Of a DNA stretch of 62,899 nt, positions 17,823-26,020 are shown piece by piece. The stretch is from Pirellula sp. (lineage in GTDB: Bacteria > Planctomycetota > Planctomycetia > Pirellulales > Pirellulaceae). The notes below the pieces were generated by a model, which searched no databases, had not been told where the DNA came from, and saw nothing but the letters and a program-made list of their open reading frames with translations. A program made the position numbers and the translations under genes. Location of the stretch: NCBI GenBank assembly GCA_021300155.1, contig JAJTID010000007.1:1-62899 (forward strand), read 5' to 3'. Position 1 is the first letter of the stretch, and each line of letters starts with the position of its first letter.

Positions 17823-18644
17823 ATGCGACGTCGCAATCGTGGGCCGGCCGTTTCCTTTTTCGCGTTTCAAGACATCATTACGTCAGTGGTTGGGATATTC
17901 GTTCTAATTACGATCATCATGATGATCGAGCTCGTTTCTAAAAAGGTAGAAGGCCAATCGAATGATAAGTGGGTTGCCGATACATTGAGCGATTCCCTCA
18001 AGTCGTTAGAAGACGAACTTGCCGACATGCGGCATCGTTCCGAGCAATTGGCCGATCAAAGTAGGAAAGTTGCTGGAGTACAGCAATTCAACGTCGAAGA
18101 GATCCGATCGGATATTGAAAAGCGCATCCAACAGGTCAAAGAACAGACCAAACGATCCACGGCAGTAAGCGAGCAAATCCGGAAAGTTGCCATACCACTG
18201 GAAGGAGAGCTCGTTCAACTGAATGAAAAGGCAGTCGAAGCCGACTCGAAACGAGATGAATTGAAGGCCCTTCTCGACAAGCTTCAATATCTTGATTCAA
18301 AGCTAGCTACGCTCACGACCGAGGAGCCGCTAATCTTTCGCAACGAAGGGCTGGCTGGAAAATCTCTCGTTATTGCAGACATTCAAGATAGGCAGCTATC
18401 GGTATTAGATCTTGCTAGAGATACACGCCGTGTCTATTCAGGGAGCGATCGAATGAGCAAGTTCGGCGATTGGGTGGATGGACAAGATTTGGGAAAAATA
18501 CACTTCCTGCTCCTTGTCCGTCCTGGCGCTGCAAAAAGCTTTGATGCTGTACAAGCAAAGCTCGAAGCTGAAAATGCAAGTTTTGGCTTCGATGTGATTG
18601 CATCGAAACGTGCTATCAAACTCCGGAGTGAAGTCGAGAAATAG
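17823..18644 (+). CDS. MotB/ExbD-like stator partner 1 with coiled coil
   Basis: About 273 residues from ATG 17823, which has GAGAGG six bases upstream; ATG 17799 is a longer alternative lying inside the previous gene. A basic N-terminus (RRRNRGPAV) precedes one transmembrane helix containing a conserved-looking Asp at its start (FFAFQDIITSVVGIFVL), the place of the ion-binding Asp in MotB and ExbD. A long Glu/Lys/Gln-rich coiled coil follows (about 45-150) and then a compact C-terminal alpha/beta region ending near LRSEVEK. No OmpA-like peptidoglycan-binding motif is evident, so how it is held outside the membrane is unclear. Confidence 0.78.
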   Translation: MRRRNRGPAVSFFAFQDIITSVVGIFVLITIIMMIELVSKKVEGQSNDKWVADTLSDSLKSLEDELADMRHRSEQLADQSRKVAGVQQFNVEEIRSDIEKRIQQVKEQTKRSTAVSEQIRKVAIPLEGELVQLNEKAVEADSKRDELKALLDKLQYLDSKLATLTTEEPLIFRNEGLAGKSLVIADIQDRQLSVLDLARDTRRVYSGSDRMSKFGDWVDGQDLGKIHFLLLVRPGAAKSFDAVQAKLEAENASFGFDVIASKRAIKLRSEVEK

Positions 18645-18647
18645 AGC

Positions 18648-19547
18648 ATGGGTAGACGAAAATCCGCCACTCCGTCGTCCAGCCTAGACCTTTTTCTGGA
18701 CACAATCTGTAACGCGTTTGGCGGGATCATGTTCCTCTCTATCTTGATTTCCGTTTTGTTGCAATTTCGAGGAGAAGAATCAAAAGTCGATGCTGAGCAA
18801 CCAGTTATTTCGGAAGAAGAGTCGTTGCAAATTGCATCCCACCTTGAAAAATTACAAAGCGAACGTGCTGGGCTCGCCGTCACGATTGCGGAGCTAGAGA
18901 AGTCGGTGGTGGGTGAGGACCGAACGGAGATACTCGAATTACAAGCACGGCAACTTCAATCGGAAGCACAACGGGATAAAGCGGTCAAGCAACAAGTCGA
19001 ACTCAGTCAACACTTTAGAGATGTTGAAAAGCGTGTCTTGGAAATGCGGGAAGAATTAAGCGAACTCGATGAGAAGCTAGTTGAAGCGAGAGCTTCGTTA
19101 GCCGAGAAGTCGAGAGCGACGGAAGATGCTCTGGATTCGCGAGAACAGAAAACAGAGCTACCGAAAGTTCGTTCGACATCCAAAGGCAATCTTATTTTTG
19201 CTATGCGTTACGGAAAGCTCTACCTGATTTCGAACCCGAGCGGCGGCGGTTTCAATACGAACCATGTTGTCACTCTAAACCTGCTTGGTACTACACGAAT
19301 CAAACCTCGCCCAAACGCTGGATGGGATTTGTCGAGTTCCGCTGACATCGCGGTGTTCGAACAATCGGTCTGCTCGTCTTCGCCAAGCGACACCTTCTTT
19401 TCGTGCGCCGTCTGGCCGGATTCCCATGAACAATTCGGTGCATTGAAGGAGATACTACTTCGTCTCGGGTACGACTATCAATTACTCCCTATAGATGATG
19501 TAGATGACTTGTCCATCGGTAAGGGCGGGGAGGGTAAAGTGCAGTGA
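18648..19547 (+). CDS. MotB/ExbD-like stator partner 2 with coiled coil
   Basis: A 299-residue protein beginning three bases after the previous stop. The N-terminus is basic, followed by a single helix with SLDLFLDTICNAFGGIMFLS (about 10-29); the D-T-I-C-N-A-F-G-G run with its Asp at the membrane edge again fits an ion-coupling residue. A coiled coil spans about 50-165, then a C-terminal domain of about 110 residues. It shares architecture with stator partner 1 but little sequence outside the membrane helix, so the motor may have a hetero-dimeric plug. Its TGA overlaps the vWA gene's ATG (TGATG). Confidence 0.75.
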   Translation: MGRRKSATPSSSLDLFLDTICNAFGGIMFLSILISVLLQFRGEESKVDAEQPVISEEESLQIASHLEKLQSERAGLAVTIAELEKSVVGEDRTEILELQARQLQSEAQRDKAVKQQVELSQHFRDVEKRVLEMREELSELDEKLVEARASLAEKSRATEDALDSREQKTELPKVRSTSKGNLIFAMRYGKLYLISNPSGGGFNTNHVVTLNLLGTTRIKPRPNAGWDLSSSADIAVFEQSVCSSSPSDTFFSCAVWPDSHEQFGALKEILLRLGYDYQLLPIDDVDDLSIGKGGEGKVQ

Positions 19548-20542
19548 TGAATGAACCTCCACCCATCTCTCCGCCACCCGTTAGAAGGGCTGACAAGCAA
19601 CCGAGCGAAGATACGAAGTTGTACTGGATTGTTGTCTCGGCAGTGATTCTTGGATTGCTGCTGGCGATCATCGTGTTGCCCTGGGTAAGGGTGCCATTTG
19701 GATTCGGCGAAGACGGCGAGCATGCTCAAAGCGGGGAATCTGAAATTGTGGCAGCTAGTCTAGATGCAGATCAGGCTAGTGCTTCCGTTCCCAAAGGCTC
19801 AAATGGAGCAAGTTCTGAATCTGACTCTAGCTCGTCTGAGCAAAGTGCGCAGCCTAGGAAAGAATCTGGCTTTGAATCTGATAATACACGGAATTCCTCC
19901 AACGAATCTAACGAAGTAGCTGATTCGCGGGGGCATGAGAACGACAAAGAAACGCAGATACTGATTGTCGAACAGAAACGGACGATAGATACGAACACTC
20001 AATCGGGCTCGAATAGCAAAAGTCTTGAAGAGTCTGTCGGTGCAAACCCTTTTGTCGGCTCGGGGCCGCCTGCAAAATCGACCGCGTACGTAATCGATGT
20101 CAGCGGCAGTATGCAATCACTGGATAGGCTTCCACGTGTTATCGCTTCAATGAAGCGGGCCTTAGAACTTTTGAAACCAAATCAGACGTTTCTAGTGGTG
20201 CTATTCGACGACAGTTTCCATCTTCATCCGATAGGAGGTGGGTTGGTGCCAGCAAACGAAAAGAACAAGCGAGCTATCTGTGCGTGGCTAGATCAGGGGG
20301 ACGTTGGAGGTGGTGGCACCAATCCACTGACAGCTATGATGTTGGCAATTAACGAGAGGCCAGAACGTATTGTCTTGCTTTCCGACGGCGAGTTCGATCA
20401 GAGCTCGGTTTCCGTTATTACTCAGTTAAATCAATCGCATAGCAAGCCTGCGATCATTGATTGCGTCGGCCTGATAGAACAAGTCGAAACACTTAAGTCG
20501 ATCGCTCGACAAAACAGAGGCGTATACTACCAGGCGTACTAA
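19547..20542 (+). CDS. membrane-anchored von Willebrand factor A domain protein
   Basis: About 331 residues from ATG 19547 (GTG 19544 possible). A Pro-rich N-terminus, one transmembrane helix (about 24-46), a Ser/Glu/Asn-rich linker (about 60-155) and a C-terminal vWA domain. The metal-ion-dependent adhesion site is complete: D-V-S-G-S near 184, Thr in the GGGTNP segment near 263, and Asp in LLSDGEFD near 285. vWA domains mediate Mg-dependent protein contacts and recur in conflict systems with NTPases. The domain is probably extracytoplasmic, judged from the short charged N-terminus before the helix. Confidence 0.85.
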   Translation: MNEPPPISPPPVRRADKQPSEDTKLYWIVVSAVILGLLLAIIVLPWVRVPFGFGEDGEHAQSGESEIVAASLDADQASASVPKGSNGASSESDSSSSEQSAQPRKESGFESDNTRNSSNESNEVADSRGHENDKETQILIVEQKRTIDTNTQSGSNSKSLEESVGANPFVGSGPPAKSTAYVIDVSGSMQSLDRLPRVIASMKRALELLKPNQTFLVVLFDDSFHLHPIGGGLVPANEKNKRAICAWLDQGDVGGGGTNPLTAMMLAINERPERIVLLSDGEFDQSSVSVITQLNQSHSKPAIIDCVGLIEQVETLKSIARQNRGVYYQAY

Positions 20543-20545
20543 CAG

Positions 20546-20887
20546 ATGTCGGCATCATGGCATCGACGGAATGTATACGATTTTTGGAGACATATAGACA
20601 GTGTAGATGTCTATGAAAAGACTAATCGACCAACAGTAGCAGTAGTCATTGTCGGAAAGGTAGACATGATAGGCAGCCGATTACTCTTCAGCGACTATGG
20701 AGTTGGATTCAAAGGCAAGCCGCTCCATGCTGGTATTCTTGGTAAAGATGTACTGCTAGTTCATGATGAAGCTCACTTGGAAGCTGCGTTTCAAGAACTT
20801 TTGGAGCTAATTGTTCAAGAACAGTATCATTCCAAAGAGTTCGCACCCTTCCGTTTGATGGAGCTTTCAGCGACGTCACGTGGCTGA
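20546..20887 (+). CDS. small protein of unknown function, last gene of island cluster
   Basis: 113 residues, ATG three bases after the vWA stop, so almost certainly co-transcribed. No signal peptide or membrane helix; a central hydrophobic strand pair (TVAVVIVGKVDMIG, about 30-43) and a helical C-terminus with LEAAFQELLELIVQEQ suggest a small alpha/beta fold. I do not recognise it. Downstream there is a weak inverted repeat (GTGAG/CTCAC near 20890-20908) and then degraded sequence. Confidence 0.65.
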   Translation: MSASWHRRNVYDFWRHIDSVDVYEKTNRPTVAVVIVGKVDMIGSRLLFSDYGVGFKGKPLHAGILGKDVLLVHDEAHLEAAFQELLELIVQEQYHSKEFAPFRLMELSATSRG

Positions 20888-20932
20888 GGTGAGATTTTCG
20901 GACTCACTCACGCCGATCTAACGAACACTGAG

Positions 20933-21531
20933 GTGGAGAAGCGAATCGATGCAAAGAAGCAGGTCACGCTACGCGAGATCGAAGTCGAAAAGAAGCACCT
21001 CACAGACAAGGTAATGGAACTTTCCAAGCAATCGCTTACCAAAGGCCTAGCCGTACTGATTTTCGTTCGCAAAGTTGTCGATACTTTGCAGTCGCGACCA
21101 GACATTCAAGATCGCCGGACCGTTTGGGAGAAGCTAACGACGGAGACCTATCGTGGCAAACAAGACGACATCTACTTCGTAAATGATCGTATTGGTTGGT
21201 ATGCCAACGGCGCTGGCAAGATTTACAAAACCTCCGACGGTGGGTCGACATGGCAAAAGCAACTTGACCAGTCCGGGACGTACTTTAGGTGCCTTGCATT
21301 TCTTGATGATAATCATGGATACGCAGGCAATATAGGTCCAGGTTACTTTCCGAATGTCTCGGACTCTTGTCCACTTTGCATCGAAGAATCGAGTGATCGC
21401 CATAGTGTAGCCAACTCGCTCCACGTACTATCGGGGGCGGGTGAATCTAGATTGGCGATGGAACCACCGGCGGAACCACCAGCCGCTCCTTTTTCAGAAT
21501 CACCAGTGTTTTCATTGGTTGATTTGGATCA
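20933..21531 (+). pseudogene. degraded chimera containing a Ycf48/HCF136-like fragment
   Basis: An open frame whose parts do not belong together. Bases 20933-21110 encode a charged helical stretch without a recognised relative. Bases about 21115-21360 encode a fragment typical of the Ycf48-like BNR-repeat family: KQDDIYFVNDRIGWYANGAG, YKTSDGGSTWQKQ, GTYFRCLAFLDDNHGYAGN and GPGYFPNVSD. The usual continuation is lost after that point, no signal peptide precedes it, and the frame then runs through proline-rich sequence into the attachment-site repeat and antisense of the next gene. I read this as a 3'-truncated relic at the island edge, not a working gene. Confidence 0.65.
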
Positions 21532-21551
21532 TTCGTCCCGTTGCGGGGGTA
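21532..21551 (+). repeat. inferred attR: degenerate copy of tRNA-Lys 3' end
   Basis: Matches the tRNA 3' end (4993-5012) at 16 of 20 positions in the same orientation: TTCG at 21532-21535, one C, and TTGCGGGGGTA at 21541-21551. It sits 15 bp beyond the last base of the heme/cupredoxin gene, that is, at the junction of degraded island sequence and conserved chromosomal sequence. Confidence 0.55.
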
Positions 21552-21566
21552 TTCTTTACAAAAAAC

Positions 21567-24500
21567 TCATCTTTCACGAACTAGGAATTCGCCGTTCATT
21601 ACCATCCAATGTCCGGGGAATGTGCACAAGTACGGGTACCGGCCGGGTATTGTCGGGACCTTGAAATAGATTGAGTATTCGCTGTTTGGTTCGACGACGT
21701 CGGTGTAGCACACAACATCCTCACTCTTGGGGACGTAATGATGTAGGTAAGCCTCAGGATCGTTGACCAATCGGTTCACCTGCTCTCCTACTTTCTCTAA
21801 ACAACCCGGTTTGACCAACGCCCAGTTGTGGGGCACTACGTCGGGATTGACCAACGTCAATCGCAACTCTTCGCCCGCTATGGCTTCGATCACTTTTGTC
21901 GAGAACTGCAAGTTGGCCATCGCTTCGATGCGCACTTCGCGACCTTTCGTTAGTCGTTTCTGCCATGGGTTCGGAACACTCTTTTGCAGCCAAGTTAAAT
22001 CGCGGGTAAGCGGATGAGAAAGCAGTGTTTTTTCGTGCGCGGTTGCGAAAGAAGGTACGTCCTTCCTGGGTTCGTCCATCGCGTGGACTGTCAAGTAAAG
22101 GTCGATCGTGTTGGTCGCGTCTACCTGGAGATGCAAATGCAACTGATTGCAGAGTTGCAATGACGGAATCTCCACAAACAATGATCTGCGATCTTCAGAT
22201 ACGATTGCCGAAGTGATCGGCAAACGATCGTGTCCTATCGTCGGTGGATGAAGCACCGAATATTCCTTTGATCCGTAACCCGGCGAGTACCGATAGTTCC
22301 AGCTTTGTGCAAAGTGGTTAGCCGCGTTCTGCGAAGCTTTGGCATCGAGCGGTTCTGAAAACTGAACTTCGATTCCATTCGATCGAACATGAAACCCCAA
22401 CGGCACTTGGACAGGATCGCCGGTGTAACGCAATCGTTGGAAGCAACCTGGATCCGGTGTGTAGGTTCCCCACCCGTTCATTCCCGTGAAGTATAGCTGC
22501 CCATCGATCGGGTTCTGTTTAGCGCGATGGATACCTGCGCGATACTCGCCCGGCAATACATACACGCCACCTTGCTGTTGTGTACCAACGCGGTCTCGCA
22601 GCAACAACATCGCGGTTCCGGTACCAAACGACGTGTGCACAATCTGTTGATGGATCGGCCCCATGCGTGCGTCCTCGACCCAGCATTGACCACCGCTCGA
22701 GTTATCCACACCGCGCGGGAAGTAGACCAACGGCAACTCTACCTTTTGCCCTACCTTGGGACCACGATGTCCAAAAAATGGAGTCGGCCCCGTTTTGTAG
22801 AAAGGTCGCGACGAGTTTGGCATCGTTGGTACGACCAAACTCACCATCGAGGCGCAAGTCCAATCCCCCTCGGATGCAGGAACCGTCAGCGTCCCATCCG
22901 GCAAAATACCGATCCCATCCGGGTTGCGAAATCCAGTCGCCAGGATATTAGCTTCGTTACCATCTTTCGAAATCTGCACGATTCCTTGATTGCCTGACGC
23001 GGTATAAAAATTTCCTAACGTGTCTCGTACAAGCCCACATATATAGTCGTGTCCGTTCGGGGATGTTTCAAAGGCTTTCGAGAAACACTCGTACCAATCG
23101 GTTTCGTGGTCACCATTCAAGTCGTGCAAGCGGGTGATTTGATTTCGTCCGAGGACATAGATCGCGTCCTCATGGACATGAACACCCAATGCATGATGGA
23201 GGCCAGCCGCGATGCGTCGCCATCGTGCTTTGTTGGGAGCAGTCGAACCGTTGACGATCGATACTCCTTCAACCCGAAACACATCCCCTTGGATCGTTGC
23301 GACAATTGCTGTCCCATCGGATAGGAACGCGTGATCACCACAGGAGAGTTGAACGTTCCATGGGTTCTCCGAAGGGATGGATATCGTATCGACGATGTAG
23401 CCTTTCCCCTTTCCATACTCGATGTTCGTTTCCAGTGCGCGGGGCCATCGCGATTTACCTCCGTCGCGAATGGAAGGATTTGGCAACTGATCCGCAGTTA
23501 CCAAGGTGCGAACAGGCATCCCTTCTTCCATCCGCAATTGATCGACATAGATGGTTTCGCCAACCGAAAACTCGAATAGAACTTGATTCTCGAATACACG
23601 ATACCCTAAGTACTTCGGCAAAGAGCCCGATGGCAATGCAACGGTCTCCAATGCAGGTCCCGCATTGAGTGGCAGCGATTGCTCCGTTCCAGCGATACGA
23701 AAGCCGTCCATGTAACCGTGGCGTACCGATGAATACTTAATGTACCCACCTTTCCAAACATATTCGAACGCGAATCGATCAGGATTGTAACAGGCTGCCC
23801 ATTCCAATTGCGGGCCGAACCGAAAACACACGGCCCGAGCGATCGTTTTCTTGGGATGAACCAGGACATTGCATTGCACCAAGTTTGGCTCCGCATAGTT
23901 CCATTCGTCCCCTTTCCATGTTTCTTCGTTTTGACTACCCCAGTGCCCAAAACCAACACCATCCAGTCCAGGATACTCTCCCAAGATGGTGGCGGTATCG
24001 GCTGAGTTTTTGAAGTGAATCGCCTGCTTGGCATAATAATCGTAAAGACGGTCTTTATTGATAGGATGCTTCCACCACTTACGCTTATCTGGTTGCAATG
24101 GTGGTTTTGAGTAGTCGAACGATGCGACTTCATGATGGCTGGCATTTTTTATCGATGATTCGATCGTCGCTAGTTTTAAACTATCCGGTGCACCTAAGTC
24201 GAGGAGAAAGCGGACCAAGTCAGCTTGCTTGTCTTCCGAAAGTCCATCGATCAGTCCATTGGGCATCAACGATAAAGACTTGGACTCTTGCACTATCGAA
24301 CGACGTTGGACTTCTTGGACTGTACCTTTCGCGGGATCTTTCAATCGCATTATCTGGGGATTCGGCGACGGGAGTAAATAGCCGCTCAACACAGAATCGT
24401 CATCCAACATGAATTTGTAGGGTTGATAGTCGCTTTCAATTTTTGCGTTGGGCCAAAGCAAACTCTCTACAATCTCCCAACCAGGCTTTTTCGGTCCAAG

Positions 24501-24779
24501 GAGTGTTAATGCTGGACCGATATCGCCTCCTGTTTCGCCGATCTTGTGACAGGAAAAGCAAGCAGCTTTTGCATTCGTGAAGATCGCTAACCCTCGCGTG
24601 GAACTGCCGGAATTTCTGGCTCGCTCCACGATCAACTCCGCAACCCTTCGACGTTCCTCGGCAGATGGAAGGTCATCCGACGCTAGCAACCCGCCGCTCT
24701 GGAGAAAAAAGAAGAGCAAAAAGACCATTTGAATCGGAGTTGAATGCCGATGAACGGATGTTTGGACTTGTGCTTGCAT
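21567..24779 (-). CDS. exported cytochrome c / beta-propeller / cupredoxin fusion protein
   Basis: About 1070 residues from ATG 24779; upstream in-frame starts are not preferred because the signal peptide (MVFLLFFFLQSGGLLA) would be too far in. Domain order: heme-binding region of the Pirellula/Verrucomicrobium type with CFSCH (about residues 65-69); a region resembling DUF6797 (about 200-440); a beta-propeller of the sugar/PQQ-dehydrogenase or NHL kind (about 450-740, e.g. ATGFRNPDGIGILPDGTLTV); and a C-terminal cupredoxin whose type-1 copper ligands are visible as PHNW, then C-x4-H-x4-M in YLCTFPGHWMVM. Likely a periplasmic oxidase/dehydrogenase passing electrons between heme and copper. 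Substrate unknown. It was probably the immediate right neighbour of tRNA-Lys before the island entered. Confidence 0.85.
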   Translation of the reverse strand: MQAQVQTSVHRHSTPIQMVFLLFFFLQSGGLLASDDLPSAEERRRVAELIVERARNSGSSTRGLAIFTNAKAACFSCHKIGETGGDIGPALTLLGPKKPGWEIVESLLWPNAKIESDYQPYKFMLDDDSVLSGYLLPSPNPQIMRLKDPAKGTVQEVQRRSIVQESKSLSLMPNGLIDGLSEDKQADLVRFLLDLGAPDSLKLATIESSIKNASHHEVASFDYSKPPLQPDKRKWWKHPINKDRLYDYYAKQAIHFKNSADTATILGEYPGLDGVGFGHWGSQNEETWKGDEWNYAEPNLVQCNVLVHPKKTIARAVCFRFGPQLEWAACYNPDRFAFEYVWKGGYIKYSSVRHGYMDGFRIAGTEQSLPLNAGPALETVALPSGSLPKYLGYRVFENQVLFEFSVGETIYVDQLRMEEGMPVRTLVTADQLPNPSIRDGGKSRWPRALETNIEYGKGKGYIVDTISIPSENPWNVQLSCGDHAFLSDGTAIVATIQGDVFRVEGVSIVNGSTAPNKARWRRIAAGLHHALGVHVHEDAIYVLGRNQITRLHDLNGDHETDWYECFSKAFETSPNGHDYICGLVRDTLGNFYTASGNQGIVQISKDGNEANILATGFRNPDGIGILPDGTLTVPASEGDWTCASMVSLVVPTMPNSSRPFYKTGPTPFFGHRGPKVGQKVELPLVYFPRGVDNSSGGQCWVEDARMGPIHQQIVHTSFGTGTAMLLLRDRVGTQQQGGVYVLPGEYRAGIHRAKQNPIDGQLYFTGMNGWGTYTPDPGCFQRLRYTGDPVQVPLGFHVRSNGIEVQFSEPLDAKASQNAANHFAQSWNYRYSPGYGSKEYSVLHPPTIGHDRLPITSAIVSEDRRSLFVEIPSLQLCNQLHLHLQVDATNTIDLYLTVHAMDEPRKDVPSFATAHEKTLLSHPLTRDLTWLQKSVPNPWQKRLTKGREVRIEAMANLQFSTKVIEAIAGEELRLTLVNPDVVPHNWALVKPGCLEKVGEQVNRLVNDPEAYLHHYVPKSEDVVCYTDVVEPNSEYSIYFKVPTIPGRYPYLCTFPGHWMVMNGEFLVRER

Positions 24780-24849
24780 TCGCGAAATTTCTATGATCCA
24801 ACGGAAAAACGGGTACGAGCTCATTCTAACCAAACGCGTTGAGAACTGT

Positions 24850-25791
24850 ATGGACGAAACCATCTCTTACTTGTTGCCTTGGTTCCGACCCGTCATACGA
24901 ATACTCGCTACTGGGATGTTGGCATGCTTCATCGCTTGTCTGCACTGCGATCTCTGCAACTGCCAGGATGATCGAGGAGCGCCGAGCATGGAAGATATTT
25001 TGGATACGGAAACGATCCCGGAGAGTGAACGGCCCGCATCTCGGAATCTGATCTTGCCCGAAACGTTGCCACAAGTGCCAGTTGCAGTATCCGCAGATGA
25101 ACGGCAGGAGATTAGCGCTTGGGTTAAATGGATGGTGCTTAAAAACTTACCCCCGAATTTTGAAGATAATCGCAAATGGGACAAACGCAAAGAAGTCTTT
25201 ACGGGATTACATATCCATCGCGAAGGGCTCAAGATCGAGACAAAACGCAAAACGACGCTGATGAAGCATGGAACCTGGACGCGCTATACCATTGACTTTG
25301 TTGACCCGGAGAAGGAACTCATCGTCGATGTCTCCAAGATTGACTTCAGTCACGATGGACGTATCGATATCACAACCCGCATTGAGACTCCATTGAAGTT
25401 ATTTGGTCGTGTCAGTCAGTGGCAAAGGAACGTACGGTGGTATAGCCTTTCGATGCACGCTAAGTCGCGCGTCGAGATGAACGTGGAATGTAGCGTCTAC
25501 GTTCATGTGAACTCCGCAAAATTCCCACCCGATGTTGAGTTTAGCCCGAAGGTAACCATCGCAAATGTCCTGCTCAAAGAGTTCGAGGTCGATCGTATCA
25601 GTCGAGTCGGAGGAGACGCAGCGGAATTAATCGGTAAGGGGATTCGCGAAGTGCTCGATGAAAAGATGAAAGACTATGACGACAAACTCGTAGAGAAGAT
25701 GAACCGCGAAATCGCAAAGCAAAAAGACAAGTTGACAATCTCTCTGAACGACTGGCTAGAGAAGAAAGCCGGAACAAAGAGTATTCGCTAA
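24850..25791 (+). CDS. exported protein of unknown function
   Basis: 313 residues from ATG 24850; ATG 24793 would add 19 residues that overlap the divergent gene's promoter space. A hydrophobic segment at about 13-37 (signal peptide, with a Cys-rich C-H-C-D-L-C-N-C end) is followed by a Pro/Glu-rich stretch and a domain of about 210 residues with alternating beta-strand pattern (KIETKRKTTL, YTIDFVDPEKELIVDVSKID, DGRIDITTRIETPLKLFG) and a helical C-terminus rich in Lys and Asp. It may be a lipid- or envelope-associated protein seen widely in planctomycetes, but I do not know a function. Confidence 0.75.
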   Translation: MDETISYLLPWFRPVIRILATGMLACFIACLHCDLCNCQDDRGAPSMEDILDTETIPESERPASRNLILPETLPQVPVAVSADERQEISAWVKWMVLKNLPPNFEDNRKWDKRKEVFTGLHIHREGLKIETKRKTTLMKHGTWTRYTIDFVDPEKELIVDVSKIDFSHDGRIDITTRIETPLKLFGRVSQWQRNVRWYSLSMHAKSRVEMNVECSVYVHVNSAKFPPDVEFSPKVTIANVLLKEFEVDRISRVGGDAAELIGKGIREVLDEKMKDYDDKLVEKMNREIAKQKDKLTISLNDWLEKKAGTKSIR

Positions 25792-25820
25792 CACATGATG
25801 AATGCTTAGGAATCATCGAT

Positions 25821-25856
25821 CAGTACTCTCGAATATCGCAGTACTCTCGAATATCG
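25821..25856 (+). repeat. perfect 18-bp tandem duplication upstream of the aminotransferase gene
   Basis: CAGTACTCTCGAATATCG occurs twice head to tail (25821-25838, 25839-25856), about 165 bases before the aminotransferase ATG. It could be a duplicated regulator site or a recent slippage event. The rest of the gap 25792-26020 shows nothing further. Confidence 0.8.
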
Positions 25857-26020
25857 AGACCCACGATCCTGAAAATCCTCACTGTCGTTACATTCCCTAC
25901 AAAGTCACGACGTTTAAGGATTCTACTAGCGAGACCTGTTTTCATTTTTGCATACAGGGTTTTTCAAGCCTAGTTTTCGGTCGGTATTCCGCTACTACGC
26001 TTATTCCACCCCCAAAAAAA

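Larger units (their letters stand above)
4993..21551. mobile_element. putative 16.5-kb integrative genomic island in tRNA-Lys
   Basis: Bounded by the tRNA-Lys 3' end and the degenerate direct repeat at 21532-21551. Contents in order: tyrosine integrase pointing towards the tRNA, a decayed integrase piece, an 11-gene operon-like cluster, and a degraded region with a Ycf48-like fragment. Left of it lies infC and right of it the heme/cupredoxin gene, whose stop codon is 15 bp beyond the repeat, so removal would leave an ordinary tRNA followed by a convergent gene. No conjugation, replication or phage structural genes are visible, so it is at best mobilised by others or is now fixed. Confidence 0.6.

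Noticed and set aside
16961-19547. Zorya-like ZorA-ZorB pair
   Set aside because: The channel protein is only 286 residues and lacks the long helical ZorA tail; neither partner shows the peptidoglycan-binding domain of ZorB; no ZorC, ZorD or ZorE homologue is present. The resemblance is at the level of the stator family only.
16961-19547. Flagellar or Tol-Pal genes
   Set aside because: No other flagellar, TolA, TolB or Pal gene is nearby, and neighbours are GTPase, GYF and vWA proteins.
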